The notes under the pieces were generated by a model, which worked only from the letters and a program-made list of their open reading frames with translations, was not told where the DNA came from and made no database searches. From DATKKX01 sp035542775 (GTDB taxonomy: Bacteria; Planctomycetota; Phycisphaerae; UBA1845; UTPLA1): a DNA stretch of 12,750 bases. The stretch is taken from contig DATKKX010000147.1 in NCBI GenBank assembly GCA_035542775.1, positions 1 through 12,750 on the forward strand. Reading direction: 5' to 3'. Position numbers and translations under genes: made by a program. Each line of letters opens with the position of its first letter. Position 1 is the first letter of the stretch. Below are positions 1 through 7,083 of this stretch, in pieces.

Positions 1-437
1 GCCGGGTCGGCCTTCATCAAGGCCCGGGCCACGCCGAGCATGATCGCGCCGGCCTGACCCATCTGCCCGCCGCCGCGGATGTTCACAAAGATGTCGTACT
101 TGCCCAGCGTGTTGGTCGCCTTCAGCGGGGCACAGACATCCAGGCGAGTCTGCTCGCTCAGGAAGTAATCCTTCACCTCACGCTGCTTGACCAGGAACTG
201 CCCGCTGCCGGGTCGGATGCGGACGCGGGCCACCGACGTCTTCCGCCGGCCCGTCCCCCAGAACCAGTTGCCGCCCTTGGGAGCGGCCGAAACGGCCGGC
301 GCCGGCGCTGCGGCAGCGGCCGGGGCGCCCGGCGCGGTCTCGACGACGGGAGCCGGTACGGGGGTCTGAGTTTCAGGCTGCGGTGCGCCGGTCGTCGCCG
401 GGGCGCTTTCGGGCGTTGGATTGGGTAGGTCAGGCAC
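1..437 (-). CDS. rpsI: 30S ribosomal protein S9, C-terminus cut by window edge
   Basis: S9 is a small-subunit ribosomal protein whose C-terminal tail reaches the P-site tRNA. The 145 visible residues contain the S9 hallmark GTGRRKTSVARVRIRPGSG, then REVKDYF and the FVNIRGGGQMGQAGAI segment. The basic C-terminal tail lies outside the window. The start is GTG at 437: an in-frame TAG lies two codons upstream, so no earlier start is possible, and GGAG sits 9 bases before it. Before the conserved core there are about 55 extra residues, almost all Ala, Pro, Thr, Gly and Val, absent from the roughly 130-residue standard S9. The gene follows rplM by 29 bases, the usual L13-S9 operon order. Identity is certain; the extension's role is unknown. 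Confidence 0.95.
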   Translation of the reverse strand, partial: MPDLPNPTPESAPATTGAPQPETQTPVPAPVVETAPGAPAAAAAPAPAVSAAPKGGNWFWGTGRRKTSVARVRIRPGSGQFLVKQREVKDYFLSEQTRLDVCAPLKATNTLGKYDIFVNIRGGGQMGQAGAIMLGVARALMKADP

Positions 438-466
438 GGTCTAAAGCTCCATCTGCTCTGCTAGGC

Positions 467-919
467 TTAAATCTTCTCGAGGTCGAGCGGCTGGCACTGC
501 TGCGCCTGATGCGGGTGATCAGCGCCGCGATAGACCTTCAACTTGGTCAACAGCCTCCGTCCCATGGCGCTCTTCGGCAGCATGCGACGCACGGCCAGCT
601 TGAGCACCCGGTCGGGATGCTTCTTCATCAACTCGGTGTAGGGCACCACCTTGTGGCCGCTGGTGTAGTAGGTGTAGTAGTCGTACTGCATCTGCTCCAG
701 CTTGCGGCCGGTCAGCTTGATCTTATCGACGTTGGTCACCACCACGAAGTCGCCGGTGTCAACGTGCGGCGTGTAGGTAGGCCTATGCTTGCCCATCAGC
801 ACGGTGGCCAGCTTCACGGCCAGTCGGCCGAGGACCTTCCCGTCCGCGTCCACGTAGTACCACTTGCGTTCGACCTCGCCGCGTTTGGCCTGATAGCACT
901 TGGCAGTTACTAAAGACAT
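467..919 (-). CDS. rplM: 50S ribosomal protein L13
   Basis: L13 is an early-assembling large-subunit protein. The 150-residue product matches the family end to end: WYYVDADGKVLGRLAVKLA near the start, MGKHRPTYTPHVDTGDFVVV, then VLKLAVRRMLPKSAMGRR and LKVYRGADHPHQAQQ at the end. The frame stays open to ATG at 997, but I chose ATG 919. It gives the normal family length and N-terminus (MSLVTAKCY), is preceded by GGTAAGGG (very close, 2 bases), and the longer form would run through the promoter at 970-997. It is the first gene of an operon with rpsI, which begins 29 bases downstream. Confidence 0.95.
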   Translation of the reverse strand: MSLVTAKCYQAKRGEVERKWYYVDADGKVLGRLAVKLATVLMGKHRPTYTPHVDTGDFVVVTNVDKIKLTGRKLEQMQYDYYTYYTSGHKVVPYTELMKKHPDRVLKLAVRRMLPKSAMGRRLLTKLKVYRGADHPHQAQQCQPLDLEKI

Positions 920-969
920 ATCCCTTACCGCGATTCGCGTTCCAGTTCCTCTTAATGCAAAGACCAAAT

Positions 970-997
970 AGTGTACACCCTGGGCGGATGCGGTCAA
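970..997 (-). promoter_or_regulatory. Sigma-70-type promoter of rplM-rpsI
   Basis: Read on the minus strand, TTGACC (997-992) and TACACT (975-970) are separated by 16 bases, close to the housekeeping consensus. Transcription would begin near 963, leaving a leader of about 44 bases before the L13 ATG. A second TTGACA at 1016-1011 has no well-placed -10 partner. The position fits a ribosomal operon; the assignment comes from sequence only. Confidence 0.6.
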
Positions 998-1043
998 GCC
1001 CTCCCGAGGCTGTCAAATCGGGGTTTTTTGTGCCCGGACGCCC

Positions 1044-1061
1044 GCCAGCCTCATTGCTGGC
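1044..1061 (-). repeat. Hairpin with the oxidoreductase stop codon in its loop
   Basis: GCCAGC and GCTGGC pair perfectly (6 bp) around a 6-base loop that holds the TGA stop of the upstream gene. There is no T-run after it on the minus strand, so it is not a standard intrinsic terminator. It may stabilise the 3' end of the mRNA, or be chance in GC-rich DNA. Confidence 0.3.
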
Positions 1062-2073
1062 CGGGCTGTTCCTGGGCCTGTCGTCCGGCCCGGCCGGCCC
1101 CCTCTGCTGATGGCCCCAGGCGTCGCGGGACCCACGGACGGCCCTTGGCGGCGCTGGCCAGGATAGCCTCGCAGGTTGCTACGACCGCTTCCACCGGACC
1201 TATCATGCCGGGACTGCTCCGGCCCGCCTCCACATGGCGTCTGAACTCCGCCAACAGGCCGTCATAGCCCAATTCGACCGCGGGATCGACCGCCGCTAGC
1301 GAAACCCCACGGCCTGCATCGCTGCGAGTGCCGCCGCGGCACACCAGCCGACAGTTCTGGTCAATTTGCAGGATGGTGCCGTCCGCTGCCCAGAGCTCCA
1401 CTCCAAGGCCGGCCGCCTCGGCGGACCCGGAAGCGTGGAACGTGATGGAAACAACGACGCCGCCGTCAGTTAAAGCGTTGACCGCCAGCACGCCCTCGGC
1501 ATGCCCGATCGCGCTCACTTGTTGTATCGGACCCAGCAGATGCTGCACGAGGTCTACGGCCTCAAAGATCTGATCGATCGGCACGGGGCCGTCGTCCTTG
1601 GGACCTGCCCGAGTGGCATGGCGGCGAACGGACCGCAGCACCAGCGAGACCGGCACCCCAAACTTGCCCGAGTCCAGCAGCCGCCGTGCAATCGACACCG
1701 CCGGAGCGAACCGGATCGCCGGTGAGGCCAGCAGGACGCGACCGGCGAGGCTCGCGATCGTGCCCAGACGCCGGCAGACAGACAATGACGCCGGAATCCC
1801 CGTCAGTAGAACCCCGACACCGGCAGCCAGACACTGCTTGATGACGGCGGCTCTTACCGCGGCAGGCTGCTCGACGACCGCGCCGTCCGGCTCGGTTTCC
1901 TTCAACAGGGTCGCAAGATCCGAGAATGCCCAGCGGGCCGGGTAACGGCCGACTTCTCGCTCGGCTTCCTCGTCGCAGATCGCCTCCAGCTTACCGATCC
2001 GGCCGAGCGATTGCAGCAGCCAGGGGGAAGCGGCACGTGGCGAACCGACAAAAGCGAACCTGGGCATGGCCAT
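1051..2073 (-). CDS. Gfo/Idh/MocA-type oxidoreductase, motifs degraded
   Basis: This family normally uses NAD(P) to oxidise or reduce sugars and related compounds in the cytoplasm. The 340-residue product follows the family plan. An N-terminal Rossmann-like half (about 1-120) includes AICDEE, a WAFSDLATLL block and the QPAAVRAAVIKQCLAAGVGVLL strand-helix; a C-terminal alpha/beta half follows RRLLDSGKFGVPV. The key signatures are altered: the GxGxxG loop reads FVGSPRAA (8-15), the EKP motif reads TGIPA (91-95), and in the motif normally HxxD the His position is Glu171 while Asp174 remains. It may bind a sugar or partner without redox activity. The tail (320-340) is Gln/Gly/Ala-rich. Two ATGs (2073, 2067) are possible and no strong ribosome site favours either. 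The gene diverges from the ACT-domain gene. Confidence 0.75.
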   Translation of the reverse strand: MAMPRFAFVGSPRAASPWLLQSLGRIGKLEAICDEEAEREVGRYPARWAFSDLATLLKETEPDGAVVEQPAAVRAAVIKQCLAAGVGVLLTGIPASLSVCRRLGTIASLAGRVLLASPAIRFAPAVSIARRLLDSGKFGVPVSLVLRSVRRHATRAGPKDDGPVPIDQIFEAVDLVQHLLGPIQQVSAIGHAEGVLAVNALTDGGVVVSITFHASGSAEAAGLGVELWAADGTILQIDQNCRLVCRGGTRSDAGRGVSLAAVDPAVELGYDGLLAEFRRHVEAGRSSPGMIGPVEAVVATCEAILASAAKGRPWVPRRLGPSAEGAGRAGRQAQEQPGQQ

Positions 2074-2127
2074 GCGGCAAATCCGGTGCGGCCCGGGCTC
2101 TCCCCTTCCGGGCGACGCATTCGGCGA

Positions 2128-2133
2128 TATACT
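2128..2133 (+). promoter_or_regulatory. Possible -10 box of the ACT-domain gene
   Basis: TATACT matches the -10 consensus at five of six positions and lies 75 bases before the ATG at 2208, in the divergent spacer. The matching -35 region (near 2106) is poor. The leader that follows contains a small perfect hairpin, GGAAG-CTGT-CTTCC, at 2143-2156. Confidence 0.35.
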
Positions 2134-2207
2134 ACGTGAGGTGGAAGCTGTCTTCCAGGGCCATAGAGTTTCCAGAAAACGTCGGCTTCCTGTTCGGAAA
2201 CCACACC

Positions 2208-2663
2208 ATGCTTAAACCTGTCACGCAATTCTCCGTGTTTCTCGTCAACAAGCCGGGCATTCTGTCCCGAGTCTGCCAGGAGTTGGCTGACAAGAAGATC
2301 AATGTCGTGGCGCTCACGCTGATGGACTCGGTCGAGCACGGCGTCTTCCGCCTCGTCGCCGAGGATGCGCTCAAGGCCCGGCAGGTTCTCAGATCGCTGA
2401 ATCTCCCCACCACCGAGACGGAGGTTCTGGCCGCGGAAATGCCGAACCGGCCCGGCGCCATGGCCGACCTCTGCGGCCGCCTGAACGGCGAGCACATCAG
2501 CATCAAGTACGCCTATGTCACCAGCGGAGCGGCCGGCGGTCGCACCATCGGCATTTTCAAGGTGGACAATCTTCAGAAAGCGTTGAAGGTCGCTGCCCCG
2601 AGGAAATCGACTCGGCGCGAGGCCAAGGTGTCGCGGATCGCCCCCACCGGGCGCGGGCGCTGA
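2208..2663 (+). CDS. Tandem ACT-domain protein
   Basis: ACT domains are small beta-alpha folds that bind amino acids or related ligands and regulate metabolic enzymes. The 151-residue product consists almost only of two: ACT1 at about 5-64 (SVFLVNKPGILSRV opening) and ACT2 at about 72-128 (VLAAEMPNRPGAMADL opening). Both carry the NKPG/NRPG turn that lines the ligand site. No catalytic domain is attached, which resembles the stand-alone two-ACT family of COG4747 type. The final 20 residues are strongly basic. The frame is open upstream to 1926, but that part overlaps the divergent oxidoreductase gene and lacks ACT similarity. ATG 2208 gives the right N-terminus and has GGAA 9 bases ahead. Ligand and partner are unknown; a role as amino-acid sensor is inference. 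Confidence 0.85.
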   Translation: MLKPVTQFSVFLVNKPGILSRVCQELADKKINVVALTLMDSVEHGVFRLVAEDALKARQVLRSLNLPTTETEVLAAEMPNRPGAMADLCGRLNGEHISIKYAYVTSGAAGGRTIGIFKVDNLQKALKVAAPRKSTRREAKVSRIAPTGRGR

Positions 2664-2702
2664 GCCGCGATGCCAAGACAGGTGCGACGCTGCCCCGCCG
2701 CC

Positions 2703-2743
2703 GATCGGACGAGTCGTTGGATGTGGTGGTTGGACGGCCGATC
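2703..2743. repeat. Inverted repeat between convergent genes
   Basis: Arms of 9 bases (2703-2711 and 2735-2743) pair with one mismatch around a 23-base loop, directly beside the TAG stop at 2744-2746. It could stop transcription from both sides, but neither strand has a T-run after it. Confidence 0.3.
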
Positions 2744-4414
2744 CTATTCCCGCCGGGCCGTGATCAGGAGCACATCGGTCAGAGGCTTGTCGTTGCTGTC
2801 CACGGGAACCGCGGCGATGGCATCGACCACATCCATGCCCTCGACCACGGTGGCGAAGACCGTGAAGCCCCCGTTCTGAGTGTCCAGGTTCGCCGAATTG
2901 TCCACCAGGTTGACGAAGAACTGCGACGTGGCCGAATTCGGATCGCCGCCCACCTTGGCCATGGCCACGGTGCCCCGGACATTGCTGTGCTTGAACTCGT
3001 TCTGGATCGGATCGTGCACGCCGGTCTTCTCAATCATGCCGGGCAGGTAGCCGCCGCCCTGGACCACGAAGCCGGCCACCACGCGATGGAAGATGGTCCC
3101 GTCGTAGAACTTCTCCCCGACATAGGTGAGGAAGTTGGCCGTGGTGATGGGCGTATCGGGCTCCAATTCGAACAGGATATCGCCCATGCTGGTGGTCAGC
3201 CGCACATGGTTGGCGCTGACCACCCGGAAGCCGTTCGCAAGACTCGACGTGGTGGTGTCGGGATTCTGCACGATCAGAGTATAATCGCCCAAAGCCGCCC
3301 CGGTAAGGTCAAAACTCACACGCAATTTCGTAACGCTGTCGAACGCGACGGCGGTTCCGTTGATGGTGGTGGCGCCCTGCTCCACTCGGACCGTTGCCCC
3401 GCTGGCGAAGTTCTCACCGTCGATCACCGCGTCCGTAACGGTCGTATCCACGACGCCCTCCGCCGGGGTGATTGATCGCACGAAGATCGCCGTGCCGGCC
3501 GCATGAACGTCCTGCGAGGTGGATATGGCCGCGCCGAAATCGTCAACCACGGTCAATACCACCTTGTAGGTGTTGGGCACGGTGAACGTGTGCACCACCA
3601 CCTGGCCGGTCTCGGTCGCCGAGCCGTCGCCGAAATTCCAGCTATACTGGCGAATCGGCCCGTCGGGATCGGAGCTGGCGCTGGCGTCAAAGGTGTAGCG
3701 CATGGCGTCGCCCGGGTCCACCGTCGCGGTGAAGCGCGGCACCGGAAGCATGTTGACCACCACGTTCTTGGTGGTGCTGCCCTCGCCGCCGCGATCATCA
3801 GTCACGGTCAGCCGGACGACGTAACGCCCGCCTACCGGGTAGGCGTGCTCGATGGTCTTGCCGCTGGCCAGTTCGCCGTCGCCGAATTCCCACGAGTACG
3901 TGGCGATTGAGCCGTCCGGATCGCTGCTACCGGAGGCGTCGAAGCTCTTGGTCAACGGAACTTGCGCCCCGACCGAGTCAAGGACGTCGGCCACCGTGAA
4001 GTCGGCCGTCGGAAGCTGGTCGGGCGCGATGACCTCGACCGGAAGGCTACCGCTGGCGAGTCGTGAAGTGCCACGGGCATCGATCCAGTCCTTGCCGCCG
4101 AACAAGTGAACGGTCACGGTGAACGTCCCGCCGTGGGCGAACTCATGCGTCACCGTGCGGCCGCTGGCCACCGGCAGATTCGCCATGACGCCCCCGTCTC
4201 CGAAATCCCAATTGATCGACTCGGTCTGCGGATAATTGCTGAGATCAACGGCGAAGGTGCGCTGCAAGGTGGCATCGGTGGGGTTCACCGGGATGATCGC
4301 GGGAGCAGGCGGATCCCCCGACGGGAGGACCGGCGTCACCAGGCAGCCTTCCCCGGACATCCCCAACAAGACGGACATGCCGCCGATCAGGCACAAGATT
4401 GTCGCGCGGTTCAT
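2744..4414 (-). CDS. Exported cyclophilin with three PKD and one IPT/TIG domain
   Basis: The C-terminal domain (about 403-556) is a cyclophilin-type peptidyl-prolyl isomerase. IFHRVVAGFVVQGGG (441-455) has the catalytic FHR arginine at 444; QFFVN (498-502) and VFATVVEGMDVVDAI (519-533) follow, with Phe where eukaryotic enzymes have the drug-binding Trp. Ahead of it are three PKD-like beta sandwiches, recognisable by INWDFGDGG (67-75), YSWEFGDGE (173-181) and YSWNFGDGS (257-265), then an IPT/TIG domain (about 311-399) beginning with SITPAEG. The N-terminus is a signal sequence ending in Cys24 (GEGC), perhaps a lipoprotein site, though Glu at -2 is unusual. It is probably periplasmic or surface-anchored, assisting protein folding while the PKD/TIG stalk reaches or binds something. 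GAGGGG 8 bases before ATG 4414 supports the start. It diverges from the thioredoxin/TPR gene. Confidence 0.9.
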   Translation of the reverse strand: MNRATILCLIGGMSVLLGMSGEGCLVTPVLPSGDPPAPAIIPVNPTDATLQRTFAVDLSNYPQTESINWDFGDGGVMANLPVASGRTVTHEFAHGGTFTVTVHLFGGKDWIDARGTSRLASGSLPVEVIAPDQLPTADFTVADVLDSVGAQVPLTKSFDASGSSDPDGSIATYSWEFGDGELASGKTIEHAYPVGGRYVVRLTVTDDRGGEGSTTKNVVVNMLPVPRFTATVDPGDAMRYTFDASASSDPDGPIRQYSWNFGDGSATETGQVVVHTFTVPNTYKVVLTVVDDFGAAISTSQDVHAAGTAIFVRSITPAEGVVDTTVTDAVIDGENFASGATVRVEQGATTINGTAVAFDSVTKLRVSFDLTGAALGDYTLIVQNPDTTTSSLANGFRVVSANHVRLTTSMGDILFELEPDTPITTANFLTYVGEKFYDGTIFHRVVAGFVVQGGGYLPGMIEKTGVHDPIQNEFKHSNVRGTVAMAKVGGDPNSATSQFFVNLVDNSANLDTQNGGFTVFATVVEGMDVVDAIAAVPVDSNDKPLTDVLLITARRE

Positions 4415-4472
4415 CTGATTTGCCCCTCACTTCTGGAGCCCGCTGCGGGGTGGCAAGGCTCCGACCCCCTGC

Positions 4473-4496
4473 ACGAGGCGTATTGGCACGCCTCGT
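4473..4496. repeat. 8-bp hairpin in divergent spacer
   Basis: ACGAGGCG and CGCCTCGT pair perfectly around an 8-base loop (4481-4488). It lies between the start of the PKD-cyclophilin gene (4414) and that of the thioredoxin/TPR gene (4686), 59 bases upstream of the former. It could be an operator or part of an untranslated leader; nothing in the sequence decides. Confidence 0.35.
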
Positions 4497-4638
4497 TGCC
4501 GATTCTATGCCCCAGTGGTGGGAAAGTCATTTCTCCCGCCGAGTCCCAGAATCGTGCCGCCACTCGGCCGAGCGCACGGCCGACGGAGCAGGGGCCCCGG
4601 GTGGCGGGCTCAACCGTGCAAGGATGAGGCAATCGCGG

Positions 4639-4644
4639 TAGAAT
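4639..4644 (+). promoter_or_regulatory. Possible -10 box of the thioredoxin/TPR gene
   Basis: TAGAAT lies 41 bases before the GTG start at 4686. The hexamer 17 bases upstream (GTGCAA) matches the -35 consensus at only three positions. The same TAGAAT occurs ahead of the gene at 7550. Confidence 0.35.
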
Positions 4645-4685
4645 CCCGTTTTCGGGCGACAGGGTGCCCGCAAAGGAGCCGACCA

Positions 4686-6116
4686 GTGCTTCGACGCGAC
4701 CAGATCTCACTCTTGCCGGCAGTGCCGTTGCTGCTGGTTGCATGGTTATCCGCCGGTCCTCACGAGGCACTGGCGTGGTCCTACCCTCCCGAGTCCGGCA
4801 AGGTACATCCGCAGATCGTCCTCTATACGTTGGACGGCGATCGCACGCTGGCATTATCGAGCCTGCGCGGCAAGAAAGTGCTTCTGGTCCACTTCGCCTC
4901 CTGGTCCGAGGAGAGCCGCAAGATGGTGCCGGTGTGGTACGAGAAGACCAAGCCCTTCGTCGCCGAGGGCAAGCTCGCCGTTCTGGGTGTCGCCCATGAG
5001 CAGTATGCCGACCGGTGCAAGCTCTTCACTCGATGGAAAGGCATCGACTGGCCGATCCTGCACGACCCGCTGAATATCGTTCCCGTCGAATCGGTCCCGC
5101 TGGTCGTGGCCATCGACGAGTACGGCGTGGTCCGCGACGTCTTGGCCGATCCGGGCAAGCTGGAAAAATCCTTCCTCGGCAAGACCTTCGAGGAGCCCAA
5201 GACACCGCCCAAAAACGTATCCGACAAGCTGCCCGATCCCAGGAACACCCGACGGACGGCCAGCGACAGCCGCAGCGCCGCCGGCTGGCGGAAGCACGGG
5301 GACGCTCTGATTCTGGCCGGCAGGTCCCCGCAGATCAACGAAGCGATCGACACCTATCGCCGCGTCTTGACGATGGACAACGAAGACGCCCTTGCTTATT
5401 TCCGCCTCGGTGTGGCCTATCGCATTCGCGACGACCGGCCGGAGCGTCAGAACGGAGATTTCCAGGCCGCCATCACTGCGTGGCGGAAGGCCGTGGAGCT
5501 GGACGCGGAGAACCAGGTCTTCGCGGCGCGCCTGCTGCAATATGGTCCGAGAGTCGACAAGCCGGGCAGCTTCTACGCCTGGATCGAAGATGCCGAAAAG
5601 GCGATGAAACAGCGCGGCGACTCGCCGGTGAAACTCAGCGTGGAACCGACCACGATGGAGCTGGCCCAGCCCGGCAAGAAGTTTGTCAGCGAGTCCGAAC
5701 CGGCGGCCAAGGAGGACCCGGGCGACAAAGCCAAGCCGGACGGCGAGAAGCTCGTGCATGTTGAGCAGGCCGTGGTGCGAGGCATGGGCGAGCACGGCGA
5801 GGGCGTGGCGGCCGTATTGGTCACGTTCCGGCCCGATGCCCAGAAGAACATCTGCTGGGATGCCGCCGGGCCGCTCCAGTTGTGGATCAGCAAGCCGAAG
5901 AGCGGCAAGCTCAGCCGCGAGTTTGTCGAATACGCCGCCGGTCCGCAATCAGCCGTCGAAGGCGCCCGAACGCTGGGCTTCGAGATCACGCTGCCCAAGC
6001 AAGGCAAGGAACCGCCGACCATTGCGGCCCATGCTGTGTATGCTGTTCGGGCCGGCCAGGGAGGCGAGCGGCAGCTTCTGCGGCAGGACATTCAGATCAA
6101 GCTGGAGACTCAATGA
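4686..6116 (+). CDS. Exported thioredoxin-fold/TPR protein without active-site cysteines
   Basis: The 476-residue product starts with a signal peptide (1 to about 31, core LLPAVPLLLVAWLSAG). Residues about 40-165 form a TlpA/AhpC-like thioredoxin fold: LSSLRGKKVLLVHFASW, a SVPLVVAIDEYGVVRDV strand pair with the cis-proline site (VP, 137-138). The WCxxC position reads W73-S-E-E-S77, so both cysteines are serine and disulfide exchange is excluded. Residues about 197-310 hold TPR-like helices (AIDTYRRVLTMDNEDALAYF; AAITAWRKAVELDAEN). The C-terminal part (about 315-476) is beta-rich and of unknown function. A periplasmic scaffold or partner-binding role is inferred. The start is GTG 4686, with AGGAG 7 bases ahead, because the signal peptide begins there; the open frame before it (from 4515) has no such features. 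Confidence 0.8.
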   Translation: MLRRDQISLLPAVPLLLVAWLSAGPHEALAWSYPPESGKVHPQIVLYTLDGDRTLALSSLRGKKVLLVHFASWSEESRKMVPVWYEKTKPFVAEGKLAVLGVAHEQYADRCKLFTRWKGIDWPILHDPLNIVPVESVPLVVAIDEYGVVRDVLADPGKLEKSFLGKTFEEPKTPPKNVSDKLPDPRNTRRTASDSRSAAGWRKHGDALILAGRSPQINEAIDTYRRVLTMDNEDALAYFRLGVAYRIRDDRPERQNGDFQAAITAWRKAVELDAENQVFAARLLQYGPRVDKPGSFYAWIEDAEKAMKQRGDSPVKLSVEPTTMELAQPGKKFVSESEPAAKEDPGDKAKPDGEKLVHVEQAVVRGMGEHGEGVAAVLVTFRPDAQKNICWDAAGPLQLWISKPKSGKLSREFVEYAAGPQSAVEGARTLGFEITLPKQGKEPPTIAAHAVYAVRAGQGGERQLLRQDIQIKLETQ

Positions 6117-6129
6117 AGCAGGATCTCAG

Positions 6130-6159
6130 CCCCCCGGCGGCTGACGCTGCCCGGTGGGG
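6130..6159. repeat. Inverted repeat between convergent genes
   Basis: CCCCCCGG (6130-6137) pairs with CCGGTGGGG (6151-6159), one base bulged, around a 13-base loop. It sits between two converging stop codons (6116 and 6183), where a shared terminator would be expected, but no T-run follows. Confidence 0.3.
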
Positions 6160-6182
6160 TGAGGATCGGCCTCATGCGGTGA

Positions 6183-6650
6183 TCAGGGCTTCTCCCGGGC
6201 AACTTCCGATTTTGACTGCACGACGACGGCGTCTCCTTGGGCGGCGCATCGACCGGCGACGGTGCGTTGCTGGGACAGGTTGATGATCGCGTTGGCTCCC
6301 AGACGGCCGGCGGCGGTCTTGAGCGCCCGTGTGGCCTCATCCGGGGAACGATGACCTTCGACAAACACGGCCTCGATCTGCCTCAGCACGTCGTAGCCGG
6401 CAATTCGAGCGGTGGAGCTCGTGGCGATGATCTTCTCCGCGGCGAGGCGGTCGGCCTGTGCGTCCGTCTCGGTCCATCCCGCGTATTTCTGGAGCTTTGG
6501 ATTCAGCTCCGCTGGCCGGCAACTGCGGATCATGCGGCGCACCCTCGAATAGATCCGCTGCAAGATGACCAGGGCCAGCAGAATGGCCGTGATGATGATC
6601 AGCAGGCGGCGGTTGTTCTCGAGCCATTGGAGAAGGTCCATGCCCGGCAT
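6183..6650 (-). CDS. Membrane-anchored protein with YbjQ-like domain
   Basis: The 155-residue product has one membrane segment at about 15-32 (RLLIIITAILLALVILQ), followed by an Arg-rich stretch (RVRRMIRSCR) expected to stay in the cytoplasm. The C-terminal half (about 84-146) has the pattern of the YbjQ/DUF74 fold: GYDVLRQIEAVFVEG, then a helix ending in LGANAIINL (117-125) and a last strand QGDAVVVQ. That family forms small oligomeric beta-barrels; its molecular role is not settled. Between anchor and domain lies a charged linker with WTETDAQADRLAAEKI. ATG 6650 is used; AAGAG about 8 bases ahead gives weak support, and ATG 6641 is the alternative. The gene converges on the thioredoxin/TPR gene. 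Confidence 0.65.
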   Translation of the reverse strand: MPGMDLLQWLENNRRLLIIITAILLALVILQRIYSRVRRMIRSCRPAELNPKLQKYAGWTETDAQADRLAAEKIIATSSTARIAGYDVLRQIEAVFVEGHRSPDEATRALKTAAGRLGANAIINLSQQRTVAGRCAAQGDAVVVQSKSEVAREKP

Positions 6651-7018
6651 TCTAACTGCTCTTGATTGCGGCGTAGAGAGAACTGGTTATGGGCTCACGA
6701 ATATCGGGCCGCCTGCGGCACACGGCAGCGCCGGCTTGAACGCTTGCGGAATCGACAGAGGGTGCCCTCAGGGCAATCAACCGGATGAGCACCCGGCGCC
6801 CGATAAGGTCTGCCCCAGGCGTTTCGGAAACAAGAGCCGAGGACCTGGGAGCCGATCATGTCTCTTTCTGTGGCACAGGTGTGTTCCGTCTGTGTTCCCA
6901 CCTTCGAGATCATGTCGTTGCGGGTTTCCGAACAGGCCCTGGATTGATCATGCGTCGCCGGTATTTGATTCGATGACGCGACAGGCATATCAATGGGTAG
7001 AGCTCTTGGGCCCCCCGC
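6651..7018. other. Gene-poor spacer, possible untranslated transcript
   Basis: No reading frame here has a convincing ribosome site or recognisable protein. I compared it by eye with RNase P RNA, tmRNA, SRP RNA and common riboswitch cores and saw none of their conserved blocks. Small self-complementary runs exist, for example TGCCC-TCA-GGGCA at about 6763-6775. Its right end runs directly into two rightward terminators, so some rightward transcript probably ends here. Confidence 0.4.
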
Positions 7019-7046
7019 AAGGTCGGACACCTTGTCCGACCTTTTA
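7019..7046 (+). terminator. Intrinsic terminator, 11-bp perfect stem
   Basis: AAGGTCGGACA and TGTCCGACCTT pair perfectly around a 3-base loop (7030-7032), with the final Ts running on as TTTT. On the minus strand the stem is followed by GCGGGG, so it acts rightward only. No plus-strand gene lies directly upstream. Confidence 0.8.
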
Positions 7047-7083
7047 TGCCCCGTAGCGATCGAGTCCCTACTCGGTCGCAACC

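Noticed and set aside
383..913. Plus-strand frame of 176 codons opposite L13
   Set aside because: L13 on the minus strand is unmistakable; this frame is its mirror.
1003..1029. CCCGA/TCGGG stem followed by six Ts on the plus strand
   Set aside because: The stem is only 5-6 bp with a 10-base loop, no plus-strand gene precedes it, and it overlaps the promoter region of rplM.
4854..5948. Long open frame of 364 codons on the minus strand
   Set aside because: It lies wholly inside the thioredoxin/TPR gene, shows no recognisable domain, and is the usual antisense shadow of a GC-rich gene.
6854..6952. Three copies of GATCATG at 6854, 6908 and 6946
   Set aside because: Seven bases only, uneven spacing and no surrounding similarity; chance is sufficient.
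6565..7056. Plus-strand frame of 163 codons reaching the first terminator
   Set aside because: It begins inside the minus-strand YbjQ-like gene, has no ribosome site or domain, and runs through the terminator stem.
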